Origin: Sphingobium jiangsuense
GTDB taxonomy: Bacteria; Pseudomonadota; Alphaproteobacteria; Sphingomonadales; Sphingomonadaceae
NCBI RefSeq assembly: GCF_014196495.1
Contig: NZ_JACIDT010000006.1
Span: 62,001 to 126,000, forward strand
Direction: 5' to 3'
Length of the DNA: 64,000 nucleotides
The position numbers and the translations under genes were made by a program. The notes under the pieces are model-generated. The model was not told where the DNA came from. It did no database searches and saw nothing but the letters and a program-made list of their open reading frames with translations. Shown one piece after another: positions 52,717-61,756 of the stretch. Each line of letters opens with the position of its first letter. Position 1 is the stretch's first letter.

Positions 52717-54150
52717 TTAATCGCCCATCGCGCTGGTGTCCACCGGGGCAAGGCCGATGGCGATCGAGGCGCGCAGATGCTCGTCCTCGGTCGAGGTCAC
52801 CGGATAGGCGCAATAGTCCGCTGCATACCAGGCGCTGGGGCGGTGGTTGCCGGAAAGGCCGACGCCGCCGAACGGGGCGTTGGAAGGCGCGCCGTTGGTC
52901 GGGCGGTTCCAGTTGATGACGCCCGCGCGCACCTGCGCCCAGAATTGCTCATAGTGCTCCGGCCCGCCGCCCACCAGCGCGGCGGACAGGCCGTAGCGGG
53001 TGGCGTTGCAGGCAAGGATGCCCTCGTCGAAATCGCCGACCTGCACGATCTGGAGCAGCGGGCCGAACAGCTCCATGTCGGGCCGCTCCGTCGCCATGGT
53101 CATGTCGATGATCGCGGGCGAGAGGAAGGGCAGGTCGCCATGGGGGCGCTTCAGGTGGAGCACGGGCCGCCCGCCCGCCTCCAGCAACGAGAGGAATCCT
53201 TCGGTCAGCCCGTCCGCCGCGCGGCCGTCTATCACCGGGCCCATGAACGGGGCAGGGCTGGCATGGGGATGATCGACGATGAGCCGGGCGGTGAGCTTCT
53301 TCAGTTCCGCGATGATCGGGGAGGCGAGGGCGTCGCGCACGATCAGCCGCCGCGCGCAGGTGCAGCGCTGCCCCGCCGACAGGAAAGCCGACTGGACGAT
53401 CAGCGCCGCCGCGCTGGCCAGATCGGGCGTGTCCCAGAGCAGGATCGGGTTGTTGCCGCCCATTTCCAGCGCGACGATCTTGTCCGGCCGGTCGGCCAGC
53501 GCCCGGTTGATCGCGATGCCGGTGCGGGCCGAGCCGGTGAAGAGAACGCCGTCGACCAGCGGATGCCCGACCAGCGCCTGCCCCTGTTCCGGCCCGCCGA
53601 GGACGAGCCGCACGACATCCTCCGGCACGCCCGCCTCATGATAGCAGGCGACCAGCATCCCGGCGGTGGCGGGAGTCTTCTCGGAGGGCTTGAACAGCAC
53701 GGCGTTGCCCGCGATCAGCGCCGGGACGATATGCCCGTTGGGCAGATGGGCGGGGAAATTATAGGGGCCGAGCACCGCCAGCACGCCATGGGGCTTGTGC
53801 CGCAAATTCTGCCGCGCGCCCAGCGCGCCTTCGAGGCTGCGCTGGCCGGTCCGTTCCGAATAGGCGGCGATCGAGATTTCGACCTTGTTGATGACGGCGC
53901 CGACCTCGGTGCGGGCTTCCCACAGGGGCTTGCCGGTTTCGCGGGCGATCAGGTCGGCGAACGCCTCTTCCTTCGACCGCACGACATTGGCGAACCGGCG
54001 CAGCGTTTCCATGCGGAAGGAAACCGGCCGCGCTGCCCAGTGCGCCCATGCCGCCGCCGCGCGCTCCGCTTCCCGGTCGACGTCATGCGTGGCGCCTTCC
54101 CACAGCAGGGCGCCGGTGGCCGGTTCGAAGGACTTGAGCGTTTCAACCAT
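52717..54150 (-). CDS. astD: N-succinylglutamate-5-semialdehyde dehydrogenase
   Basis: An aldehyde dehydrogenase oxidising succinylglutamate semialdehyde to succinylglutamate in the arginine succinyltransferase (AST) pathway. The 477-residue protein shows GPYNFPAHLPNGHIVPALIA, FKPSEKTP, FTGSARTG, the general-base Glu in ALEMGGNNP and the nucleophile Cys in AGQRCTCARRL. PFGGVGLSGNHRPSA near the C-terminus is typical of AstD. No other ast gene lies in this window; the gene instead follows selO, 16 bases after its stop. AstD is the best match by motif, though a broader semialdehyde substrate cannot be excluded. Confidence 0.88.
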   Translation of the reverse strand: MVETLKSFEPATGALLWEGATHDVDREAERAAAAWAHWAARPVSFRMETLRRFANVVRSKEEAFADLIARETGKPLWEARTEVGAVINKVEISIAAYSERTGQRSLEGALGARQNLRHKPHGVLAVLGPYNFPAHLPNGHIVPALIAGNAVLFKPSEKTPATAGMLVACYHEAGVPEDVVRLVLGGPEQGQALVGHPLVDGVLFTGSARTGIAINRALADRPDKIVALEMGGNNPILLWDTPDLASAAALIVQSAFLSAGQRCTCARRLIVRDALASPIIAELKKLTARLIVDHPHASPAPFMGPVIDGRAADGLTEGFLSLLEAGGRPVLHLKRPHGDLPFLSPAIIDMTMATERPDMELFGPLLQIVQVGDFDEGILACNATRYGLSAALVGGGPEHYEQFWAQVRAGVINWNRPTNGAPSNAPFGGVGLSGNHRPSAWYAADYCAYPVTSTEDEHLRASIAIGLAPVDTSAMGD

Positions 54151-54166
54151 CGCCGGCGATAATGCC

Positions 54167-55576
54167 TTATTCCGCAGGGCTTTGGAAGGCGGCGGGGGCA
54201 TATTCATGCGCCTCCCGCATCGACCGGATCGCCGCCACCTTGTCGTGGAGCGGCTGCCAGTCGTCCCGCTGCGCGATGGCGTCCCAGATCGTCTCCACCT
54301 CGTCGATATGCATGGAGCAGGGGCCGGGGCCATGCCAATAGGGATGACGCGTCGCGCCCTCATCCGCCAGCCCGTCGAGAGCCTTGCGAAACGAGTCCCA
54401 ATGCTCGCCCGCATAGCCCTCGTCGCGCAAAGTTCCGCCGCGCCAGTCGAAGAAGAAGCGGTCGATCGTCACCCGGTCCGCGACCATCGCCTGAACGCCC
54501 TGCTGGATCAGCGCCGCCGCCCGCTCCTCACCGGGCCAGCCGATGCCGAGCCGCCAGCAGAAGCGCCTGCGCATCGCGTCGGCGTACAGGTCCGGGAAAC
54601 GCTCCAGCGCGGCGACCAGCGGCTCGCTCTCCGCAAGCTCGCGCAGCGAGATCGCCAGCTGGGCGACGTCCCAATGGATCGCCTCGGCCTGCCGACCGAA
54701 GGCGTAGAGGCCCTGATGGTCGAAATAGGCGGCGGTGAAACCCGGTTCCCAATAGGGGGTGAAGCGCCACGGACCGTAATCGAAGCTCTCGCCCGTCACG
54801 TTGATATTGTCGCTGTTGAGCACGCCATGGACGAAGCCGGCGATCATGTAGCTGGCAGCGAGGTCGGCGGTGCGCTCGACCACCAGATTGAGCAGCTGGC
54901 TCGCCGGGTCGGCTTCCGGCTCCACCCGGTAGAGGCGGGTCAGCGCATAATCGGTGAGCGCGCGCAGCAGCGGCTCGTCGCGCAGGAACGCCGCGCGCTG
55001 GAAGCTGCCGATGCGGATATGCGAATGGCTCAGCCGCACCAGCACGCAGGAGCGGGTGGGGGACGGCTCGTCGCCGCGATGCAGCGCCTCGCCGGTCTCG
55101 ACGACGGAGAAGGTCTTCGACGTCGCGACGCCCAGCGCCTCCAGCATCTCGGTGGCGAGGATTTCCCGCACCCCGCCTTTCAGCGTCAACCGCCCGTCAC
55201 CGAAGCGGCTATAGGGCGTCTGGCCCGATCCCTTGGTGCCGAGGTCCATCAGACGACCCGCCCCGTCGCGCATCTGGGCGAAGAGGAAGCCGCGTCCGTC
55301 GCCGATCTCCGGGTTGTAGACGCGGAACTGATGGCCGTGATAGCGCAGCGCCAGCGGCTGTTCGAGGGAGCCGGGCAGCGGCGCGAACCTGCCGAAATGC
55401 TCGATCCACGCCGCATCGTCCAGCCCGTCGAGGCCGACGCTCGCCGCCCAGCGGTCGTTGCGGAAGCGCAGCACATGCTGCGGAAACCGGGCCGGGGCGA
55501 CCGGATCGGCGAGGCCGGGCACGGACATTATGTCGGTGGCGGGCGTGAATTTGGTGGCTTGCGGGGTCAGGATCAT
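54167..55576 (-). CDS. selO: Protein adenylyltransferase SelO (YdiU family)
   Basis: A pseudokinase-fold enzyme that transfers AMP, not phosphate, to Ser/Thr/Tyr of target proteins and is linked to redox control. The 469-residue protein has the family's LRYHGHQFRVYNPEIGDGRG, the flipped-ATP site KGSGQTPYSRFGDGRLTLKG, REILATEML and the active-site block HGVLNSDNINVTGESFDYGP with the catalytic/metal Asp and Asn. Start 55576 (MILTPQATKF) is close to the divergent hydrolase gene; other in-frame Met codons upstream overlap that gene. The C-terminal selenocysteine found in animal SelO is absent. It is followed closely by astD. Confidence 0.93.
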   Translation of the reverse strand: MILTPQATKFTPATDIMSVPGLADPVAPARFPQHVLRFRNDRWAASVGLDGLDDAAWIEHFGRFAPLPGSLEQPLALRYHGHQFRVYNPEIGDGRGFLFAQMRDGAGRLMDLGTKGSGQTPYSRFGDGRLTLKGGVREILATEMLEALGVATSKTFSVVETGEALHRGDEPSPTRSCVLVRLSHSHIRIGSFQRAAFLRDEPLLRALTDYALTRLYRVEPEADPASQLLNLVVERTADLAASYMIAGFVHGVLNSDNINVTGESFDYGPWRFTPYWEPGFTAAYFDHQGLYAFGRQAEAIHWDVAQLAISLRELAESEPLVAALERFPDLYADAMRRRFCWRLGIGWPGEERAAALIQQGVQAMVADRVTIDRFFFDWRGGTLRDEGYAGEHWDSFRKALDGLADEGATRHPYWHGPGPCSMHIDEVETIWDAIAQRDDWQPLHDKVAAIRSMREAHEYAPAAFQSPAE

Positions 55577-55613
55577 GCGGCAATATGGGGGCATGATAGC
55601 GGGAGGATCAAGC

Positions 55614-56507
55614 ATGACGGAACAGGCCGACGCAAATTGGGTCGATGGATATTGGTGGTCCAACGACGGTTTGCGCCTGCATTATCGCGATTATCCCGCC
55701 TTGCCGGAGCATGCCGACCGCCCGGTGCTGCTCTGCCTGCCGGGCCTGACCCGCAACGCCCGCGATTATGAGGCGCTGGCGCGACGGCATGCCGGGGAAT
55801 GGCGCGTGATCTGCCCGGAAATGCGCGGACGGGCGGAGAGCGCCTATGCCAAGGACCCGATGACCTATGTGCCGCTGACCTATGTGCAGGATGTGGAGCG
55901 GCTGCTCACCGATCTGGGCCAGCCGCGCTTCGTCGCCATCGGCACCTCGCTGGGCGGCATCATGACGATGATTATGGCGCCGACGCATCAGGACAGGCTG
56001 GCGGGCGCGGTGCTCAACGATATCGGGCCGGAAATCGAGGCGGCCGGGCTGGATCGCATCCGGGGCTATGTCGGCTCCGGCAGCAATCATCCGACCTGGG
56101 TGCACGCGGCGCGGGCGCTGGCCGAAAATCAGGGCGCGGCCTTCCCCGATTACGGGCTGGAGGACTGGCTGGGCATGGCCAAGCGGCTCTTCCGCCTCAA
56201 CAATAACGGCCGGGTGGTGCTGGATTACGACATGCGCATCGCCGAGCCGCTGCGCATTCCCGGCGGCGAGGCTGGCGTCGACCTCTGGCCGCTGATGGCC
56301 GCTTTCCGATCCATCCCCACGCTGATCCTGCGCGGAGAGCTGTCCGACCTGATGAGCGAGGCGACGGCGGAACGGATGAAGGCGGAGATCGGCGAGGAGG
56401 CGGAACTGGTGACGGTGGCGCGCGTCGGCCATGCCCCGACCCTGAACGAGCCGGAGGCGGTGGCGGCGATCGATCGCCTGCTCGCGCGGGTGGCCGCGCG
56501 TGGCTGA
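55614..56507 (+). CDS. Alpha/beta hydrolase
   Basis: A 297-residue alpha/beta hydrolase. VLLCLPGLTRNARDYEALAR gives the oxyanion-hole strand, CPEMRGRAESAYAKDPMTY the next loop, and AIGTSLGGIMTMIM the nucleophile elbow (Ser near residue 106). ILRGELSDLMS supplies the acid and the late VGHAPTLNEPEA the His. No signal peptide. The start is fixed by GGGAGGA eight bases ahead of ATG 55614, although the frame is open further 5'. It is divergent from selO by 37 bases and its stop overlaps the next gene, a glycosyltransferase, by eight bases. Substrate unknown. Confidence 0.88.
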   Translation: MTEQADANWVDGYWWSNDGLRLHYRDYPALPEHADRPVLLCLPGLTRNARDYEALARRHAGEWRVICPEMRGRAESAYAKDPMTYVPLTYVQDVERLLTDLGQPRFVAIGTSLGGIMTMIMAPTHQDRLAGAVLNDIGPEIEAAGLDRIRGYVGSGSNHPTWVHAARALAENQGAAFPDYGLEDWLGMAKRLFRLNNNGRVVLDYDMRIAEPLRIPGGEAGVDLWPLMAAFRSIPTLILRGELSDLMSEATAERMKAEIGEEAELVTVARVGHAPTLNEPEAVAAIDRLLARVAARG

Positions 56508-57669
56508 CGGCAGACCGTCGATTCTCCATAGGCCGTCGATCCTCCATCTTCACAGCGGTTTCGATCTGGGTGGCAAGGAAGCGCGCGCCGTCCGTCTGAT
56601 GAACCTGTGGGGCGGGCGCGCGCGGCACAGCATCATCAGCGCCGATCCCGATGCGCTGGGCGCGGCGAAGGCGATCGCGCCGGATGTGGAGTGCGATTTT
56701 CCCCATGACCTGCTGCCCCCGCTCCACGGCCTGCCGGAGCCGCACCGCTACTGGCGCTGGGCGCAGGTGATGCGGCGCTTCGATCTGGTGCTGAGCTATA
56801 ATTGGGGGTCGATGGACGGGGTGATGGCGCATCGCCTCTTTTCTCCCTTCATGGCGCTGCCGCCGCTGATCCATCATGAGGACGGCTTCAACGCCGACGA
56901 GGCCGAGCGGCTGAAACCCAAGCGCAACCATTTCCGCCGGCTGGCGCTGGCCCGCGCCCATGCGCTGGTGGTGCCCTCGCAGCGGTTGCAAGGGATTGCG
57001 CGCGCCGTCTGGCGCCAGCCGGAGAAGCGGCTTCACATGATCGCCAACGGCATCGACGTGGACGACTATGCGCGACCGCCCGCACCCGACGCGATCCCCG
57101 GCTTCGTCCGCTCCCCCGGCAAGCTGGTCGTCGGCACGCTCGCCGGGCTGCGCGCGGTGAAGAACCTGCCCCGGCTGGTACGCGCGGTTGCGCCGCATCG
57201 CGACCGGCTGCACCTGGTGATCGTCGGCGAAGGGCCGGAACGCGGCGCGATTCTGGAGCAGGCGCGGGCGCTGGGCGTCGAGGATATTTATCTGCCCGGT
57301 TTCCTGCCCGACCCCTCGCATTATGTCGGCCTTTTCGATATATTCGCCCTGTCGTCGGACAGCGAGCAATTCCCCATCTCGCTGGTCGAGGCGATGGCCG
57401 CCGGATTGCCGGTCGTCTCCACCGATGTCGGCGATGTGCGATCGATGGTCGCGGACGCCAATCGCGATCATATCGTGCCGGTGGGCGACGAGGCGGCGAT
57501 GGCCGATGCCTTCGCGCGGCTGCTGGCCGATGAGGGGCTGCGCGCCCGCATCGGCGAGGAGAACCGGCGCAAGGCACGGGCCGACTATCGCGAGGCGGAC
57601 ATGGTTCGCCGCTATGCCGCGCTTTACGAAGGCGCGATGGGACGGCCGGGCGCGCTGTCAGGCAGCTGA
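56500..57669 (+). CDS. Glycosyltransferase, family GT4-like
   Basis: A 389-residue GT-B fold glycosyltransferase. The N-terminal domain begins ILHLHSGFDLGGKEARAVRL, the acceptor-side motif of GT4 enzymes. The C-terminal domain has VGTLAGLRAVKNLPRLVRAV, the donor-binding LVIVGEGPERGAI, LPGFLPDPSHY and the nucleotide-sugar E-x7-E block SEQFPISLVEAMAAGLPVVS. The start is GTG 56500, overlapping the hydrolase stop by eight bases. The first 16 residues contain a small tandem copy (RPSILH, PSILHL). Donor and acceptor are unknown; no other sugar genes adjoin, so the target glycan cannot be named. Confidence 0.86.
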   Translation: MADGRPSILHRPSILHLHSGFDLGGKEARAVRLMNLWGGRARHSIISADPDALGAAKAIAPDVECDFPHDLLPPLHGLPEPHRYWRWAQVMRRFDLVLSYNWGSMDGVMAHRLFSPFMALPPLIHHEDGFNADEAERLKPKRNHFRRLALARAHALVVPSQRLQGIARAVWRQPEKRLHMIANGIDVDDYARPPAPDAIPGFVRSPGKLVVGTLAGLRAVKNLPRLVRAVAPHRDRLHLVIVGEGPERGAILEQARALGVEDIYLPGFLPDPSHYVGLFDIFALSSDSEQFPISLVEAMAAGLPVVSTDVGDVRSMVADANRDHIVPVGDEAAMADAFARLLADEGLRARIGEENRRKARADYREADMVRRYAALYEGAMGRPGALSGS

Positions 57670-57781
57670 CGCGGCCGGATCGACACTATCCGGCGGCGGC
57701 ATGCGCGATTTTCCATGCGCGGCGCTGAAAACTTGCTATAGGCGGCGATTGGCAGGGGTGTTACGACTGTTAGGAGTGCAA

Positions 57782-59188
57782 ATGACGTTCAAGGGGGTAA
57801 AACCCATCAACTATGGCGGTCGCGAGGTCTGGCCGCTGGTCGAGGGTGGAAAGGGGGTCGCGGTTTCCAACCACGCCAGTTCCGGCGCATGGGCCGCGGC
57901 GGGCGGCATCGGCACGGTTTCGGCCGTCAACGCCGACAGCTATGACGCCTTCGGCAACCCCATCCCGCAAATCTATTCCGGCCGCACCCGGCGTGACCGT
58001 CATGAGGAACTGGTCGCCTACGGCATCGAAGGCGCGGTCGAACAGGTGAAGCGCGCGTTCGAGATCGCCGGGGGCAAGGGCGCGATCAACATCAACGTGC
58101 TGTGGGAAATGGGCGGCGCGCAGCGGGTGCTGCACGGCGTGCTGGAACGCACGCGCGGCATGGTCGCGGGCGTGACCTGCGGCGCGGGCATGCCCTACAA
58201 GCTTTCCGAGATCGCAGCGCATTATGGCGTGCATTATCTCCCCATCGTCAGCTCCGGCCGTGCCTTCCGCGCGCTGTGGAAGCGCGCCTATTCCAAGGCC
58301 GCCGAATGGCTGGCGGCGGTGGTTTATGAGGATCCGTGGCTGGCGGGCGGGCATAACGGCCTGTCCAATGCCGAGGATCCGCTGAAGCCGGAGGATCCCT
58401 ATCCCCGCGTCAAGGCGCTGCGCGACACGATGCGCGAAGGCGGCATTTCCGACGAGGTGCCGATCGTGATGGCAGGCGGCGTCTGGTATCTGCGCGACTG
58501 GAACGACTGGATCGACAATCCGGAGCTGGGGGCGATCGCCTTTCAGTTCGGCACGCGTCCGCTGCTGACGCAGGAAAGCCCAATCCCGCAGCAGTGGAAG
58601 GACAAGCTGACCCAGTTGGATGAAGGGGATATCCTGCTTCATCGCTTTTCGCCGACCGGTTTCTATTCCTCCGCCGTGCGGAATCCCTTCCTGCGCAATC
58701 TGGAGGCCCGGTCCGAGCGGCAGATCGCGTTCAGCCTGGAACAGGCGGGCGACCACACGCACCAGCTCGACGTGGGCGTGCGCGGCAAGAATTTCTGGGT
58801 GACGCGCGGCGACCTGATCCGCGCGCGCGAATGGGTGGGGCAGGGCTTCACCAGCGCGCTCAAGACGCCGGACAATACGCTGGTGTTCGTGACGGAAGAG
58901 GAAAAGGCGATCATCCGCAAGGATCAGGCCGATTGCATGGGCTGCCTGTCGCAATGCTCCTTCTCCAGCTGGATGGACAGCGAGACGAACTCGACCGGCC
59001 GCCTGGCGGATCCGCGCAGCTTCTGCATTCAGAAGACGTTGCAGGACATCGCCCATGGCGGCGACCCGGAACAGAACCTGATGTTCGCGGGCCACGGCGC
59101 CTATCAGTTCAAGAAGGATCCCTTCTATTCCAACGGCTTCGTGCCTACGGTGAAGCAGCTTGTGGATCGTATCCTGACCGGCGATTGA
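57782..59188 (+). CDS. NMO/2-nitropropane-dioxygenase-like flavin oxidoreductase with Cys-rich extension
   Basis: A 468-residue FMN TIM-barrel protein of the NAD(P)H-dependent flavin oxidoreductase / nitronate monooxygenase superfamily. VAVSNHASSGAWAAAGGIGT opens the barrel, GVTCGAGMPYKLSEIAA and LPIVSSGRAFRALWKRA lie mid-barrel, and VPIVMAGGVWYLRDW with GAIAFQFGTRPLL forms the phosphate-binding end. Beyond the barrel (after about residue 375) is an extension with four cysteines: C385, C388, C392 (DCMGCLSQCSF) and C415 (SFCIQKTL). This CxxCxxxC plus distant C resembles the [4Fe-4S] site of dienoyl-CoA-reductase/old-yellow-enzyme-type flavoproteins. GGAG precedes ATG 57782. It is a stand-alone gene with a probable terminator behind it. 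Confidence 0.85.
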   Translation: MTFKGVKPINYGGREVWPLVEGGKGVAVSNHASSGAWAAAGGIGTVSAVNADSYDAFGNPIPQIYSGRTRRDRHEELVAYGIEGAVEQVKRAFEIAGGKGAININVLWEMGGAQRVLHGVLERTRGMVAGVTCGAGMPYKLSEIAAHYGVHYLPIVSSGRAFRALWKRAYSKAAEWLAAVVYEDPWLAGGHNGLSNAEDPLKPEDPYPRVKALRDTMREGGISDEVPIVMAGGVWYLRDWNDWIDNPELGAIAFQFGTRPLLTQESPIPQQWKDKLTQLDEGDILLHRFSPTGFYSSAVRNPFLRNLEARSERQIAFSLEQAGDHTHQLDVGVRGKNFWVTRGDLIRAREWVGQGFTSALKTPDNTLVFVTEEEKAIIRKDQADCMGCLSQCSFSSWMDSETNSTGRLADPRSFCIQKTLQDIAHGGDPEQNLMFAGHGAYQFKKDPFYSNGFVPTVKQLVDRILTGD

Positions 59189-59216
59189 GGCCGGTCGAAA
59201 CGAGGACTATGCGACG

Positions 59217-59244
59217 GGGGCGGCTTCGGCTGCGCCCGTTTTGC
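59217..59244 (+). terminator. Probable terminator after the flavin oxidoreductase gene
   Basis: GGGCGGC and GCTGCGCCC form a stem (bulged TG) capped by a stable TTCG loop, followed by GTTTTGC, about 30 bases past the stop. Confidence 0.55.
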
Positions 59245-59254
59245 TTGTCTCGCT

Positions 59255-59332
59255 CGTCACCCCGGCGCAGGCTGGGGCCGCAGGCCATGTTGCGCGCCGC
59301 CTCAGCAGATGCCAGCCTGCGCTGGCATGACG
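59255..59332. repeat. Interspersed REP-like doublet, family C copy 3
   Basis: ACCCCGGCGCAGGCTGGGG and, 30 bases on, ATGCCAGCCTGCGCTGGCAT followed by GACG. The layout matches 25772-25848. With the family B copy at 59380-59460 and the terminator it explains the 303-base gap before the next gene. Confidence 0.75.
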
Positions 59333-59379
59333 TAATAGGGATGGTGGATTGGTGGGGATGGCTGCCATTCTCCCATATC

Positions 59380-59460
59380 CGTTCGCCCTTAGCTTGTCGA
59401 AGGACTGTCTTTCCTTTCAGGTCAAGGAAGTACAGGGCTTCGACAAGCTCAGCCCGAATG
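59380..59460. repeat. Interspersed inverted repeat, family B copy 4
   Basis: The arms are CGTTCGCCCTTAGCTTGTCG and GACAAGCTCAGCCCGAATG (inverted), with GTCTTTCCTTTCAGG / TCAAGGAAGTACAGG inside. It lies about 30 bases before the 3' end of the minus-strand EEP gene. Confidence 0.8.
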
Positions 59461-59491
59461 GTTCCTCCATATCTGCGAAGGTGCGGAGCGC

Positions 59492-60205
59492 TCAGCCCTG
59501 GCGCAACCGCAGGTCGGCCCAGATCGGCAGATGGTCGGAGGCCCTGCGCGCCAGCAGGCTGGCGTGCACGCCCGAATCCAGCAGTTCGATCCGCTCGTTC
59601 ACCATGATCCGGTCGAGCCGCCCGACCGGCCGCCGCGACGGGAAGCTCTGGCCGCAGGGCGCGAAGTCGAAATGCCGCTCGAAATCGACGAGGCAGCCGC
59701 CGCTGGCCCGCCATTCGTTGAGATCGCCCGCCATCAGCGTCGGCATCGGGTCCGCCCCGGCATAGCTGTTGAGCAGCGCATGGGCCTGCCGCCGCCGCCA
59801 CAGGCCCGACAGGTCGAGATGCATGCCGTAGAGGCGCAGCGCATGGCCGCCGGGAAACTCGACCTCCGCCACCACCGCCCCGCGCGGCTCCAGATAGGGC
59901 AGGTGGATGATGTCGCTCATGTGGATGGTCGCGGACTTGCGCACCAGGATGCTGTTGCCGTGCCAGCCGATGCTGTCCGTCTGCACGTTGAGCGGCGCGA
60001 CATGATAATCGCTGTGCCGCTCGATCAGATGCGGGGGCAGCACCGCCTCGCGCGGGCCGAAGCGCCGGTCGGCCTCTTGCAGCGCGATGATGTCGGCATC
60101 GATTTCGGCCAGCACCGCCAATATGCGTTCGGGGTTGCGGCGGCGATCCGTTCCGACGCCCTTGTGGATGTTGTAGCTGGCGACGCGCACGCAGAGATCC
60201 GGCAT
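59492..60205 (-). CDS. Endonuclease/exonuclease/phosphatase (EEP) family protein
   Basis: A 237-residue metal-dependent phosphoesterase of the EEP fold (DNase I/APE/inositol-phosphatase group). Conserved points are RVASYNIHKGVGTD (Asn), ADIIALQEADRR (metal-binding Glu), YGMHLDLSG (His in the DxH position), LMAGDLNEWR (Asp-x-Asn) and SDHLPIWADLRL (terminal Asp-His). No signal peptide. This small bacterial subgroup often acts on lipids or nucleotides; substrate is not readable here. Start 60205 is the last Met before the conserved strand. Divergent from radA with 111 bases between. Confidence 0.88.
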   Translation of the reverse strand: MPDLCVRVASYNIHKGVGTDRRRNPERILAVLAEIDADIIALQEADRRFGPREAVLPPHLIERHSDYHVAPLNVQTDSIGWHGNSILVRKSATIHMSDIIHLPYLEPRGAVVAEVEFPGGHALRLYGMHLDLSGLWRRRQAHALLNSYAGADPMPTLMAGDLNEWRASGGCLVDFERHFDFAPCGQSFPSRRPVGRLDRIMVNERIELLDSGVHASLLARRASDHLPIWADLRLRQG

Positions 60206-60316
60206 GGGGCGTTCATGCCGCAATGCCGCACGGCTTTCCAGCCCTGTTGGGACGGCCTTTGCGATTTGCCCTTCAAATTGGCTTGATGTTCTCTCTATGT
60301 TCTGCAAGATGGGCCG

Positions 60317-61684
60317 ATGGCGAAGGCGAAGAAAAAATTTGTGTGCCAGCAATGCGGCGCGGCATCGCCCCGGTGGCAGGGGCAGTGCGACGATTGCGGC
60401 GGCTGGAACACGCTGGCGGAGGAAGCGCCGGAGAGCGTCTTTTCCGCGCGGCACGACCTGCAAAGCGGCGGGCGGGCGCTGGTGCTGAGCAGCCTCGACA
60501 GCGTGACCGCGCTGCCCGACCGGGAAAGCACCGGCATCGCGGAGTTCGACCGGGCGCTGGGCGGCGGCCTCGTGACGGGCAGCGCGACGCTGATCGGCGG
60601 CGATCCGGGCATCGGCAAGTCGACGCTGTTGTTGCAGGCGGCGGCCTCGATCGCGCGGCGGGGGCTTTCCGTCGCCTATATCAGCGGCGAGGAGGCGTCC
60701 GATCAGGTGCGGCTGCGCGCGCGGCGGCTGGGGCTGGGCGATGCGCCGGTGCAACTGGCGAGCGCCACCTCGGTGCGCGACATATTGACGACGCTGGGCC
60801 GGGGCGAGGCGCCGGATTTCCTCATCATCGATTCGATCCAGACGATGCACAGCGACCTCATCGAAAGCGCGCCCGGCACGGTCAGCCAGGTGCGGGCGAG
60901 TGCGCAGGAACTGATCCGCTTCGCCAAGGAGCAGGGCACCGCGCTGGTGATGGTCGGCCATGTGACCAAGGACGGCAGCATCGCGGGGCCCCGCGTGCTG
61001 GAGCATATGGTCGATACGGTACTGAGCTTCGAGGGCGAGCGCAGCCACCAATATCGCATCCTGCGGGCGATCAAGAACCGCTTCGGCGGCACGGACGAGA
61101 TCGGCGTGTTCGCGATGGCCGAAGAGGGGCTGGAGGAAGTCGCCAACCCCTCCTCGCTGTTCCTGACCGACCGGGCCGAAAGCGTGACCGGGGCGACGGT
61201 GTTCCCGGCGCTGGAGGGCACGCGGCCGGTGCTGGTCGAGATACAGGCGCTGACCGTGCGGCTGGCCAGCGGTGCGACGCCCCGCCGCGCGGTCGTCGGC
61301 TGGGACAGCGGGCGGCTGGCGATGATCCTTGCCGTGCTGGAGGCGCGCTGTGCCATCAGCTTCGCCAATTGCGAGGTCTATCTGAACGTCGCGGGCGGTT
61401 ATCGCATCGCCGATCCCGCCGCCGATCTGGCGGTCGCCGCCGCGCTGATTTCCGCGCTGGCCGAGCGGCCCGTGCCGGGCGGGGCGATCTTCTTCGGCGA
61501 GGTCGCGCTGTCGGGCGAGATCAGGCCGGTCGCCCATTCGCCGCTGCGCCTGCGCGAGGCCGCCAAGCTGGGCTTCGGCACCGCCTCCGTACCGGCCAAT
61601 CTGGCAGGCGAGGCGGCGGGCATGGACCTGCGCGGCTATCGCACCCTGTCGCAATATGTCGACCATGTGCTCGGCCGGGGCTGA
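60317..61684 (+). CDS. radA: DNA repair protein RadA
   Basis: A RecA-like ATPase that promotes branch migration during homologous recombination. The 455-residue protein has the N-terminal zinc finger C10-x2-C13 ... C24-x2-C27, Walker A GGDPGIGKSTLLLQ near residues 94-107 and the Walker B-like DFLIIDSIQTMHS. The RadA-specific KNRFGG motif lies near residue 253, and a C-terminal Lon-protease-like domain (SGATPRRAVVGWDSGRLAM onward) follows. ATG 60317 gives the standard MAKAKKKFVCQQCG start. It is followed 72 bases later by cvpA. Confidence 0.97.
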   Translation: MAKAKKKFVCQQCGAASPRWQGQCDDCGGWNTLAEEAPESVFSARHDLQSGGRALVLSSLDSVTALPDRESTGIAEFDRALGGGLVTGSATLIGGDPGIGKSTLLLQAAASIARRGLSVAYISGEEASDQVRLRARRLGLGDAPVQLASATSVRDILTTLGRGEAPDFLIIDSIQTMHSDLIESAPGTVSQVRASAQELIRFAKEQGTALVMVGHVTKDGSIAGPRVLEHMVDTVLSFEGERSHQYRILRAIKNRFGGTDEIGVFAMAEEGLEEVANPSSLFLTDRAESVTGATVFPALEGTRPVLVEIQALTVRLASGATPRRAVVGWDSGRLAMILAVLEARCAISFANCEVYLNVAGGYRIADPAADLAVAAALISALAERPVPGGAIFFGEVALSGEIRPVAHSPLRLREAAKLGFGTASVPANLAGEAAGMDLRGYRTLSQYVDHVLGRG

Positions 61685-61756
61685 CCGGCCTTGTTTTTCG
61701 ACCTTGGCAAGTCGTCGGATGTTCCCTCTGGCCTCAAAATGCTCTAGCGCGACGTC

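Noticed and set aside
56500-56560. Tandem 15-base duplication at the start of the glycosyltransferase gene as a phase-variation switch
   Set aside because: There are only two imperfect copies, in frame. Slippage would remove five residues, not switch the frame.
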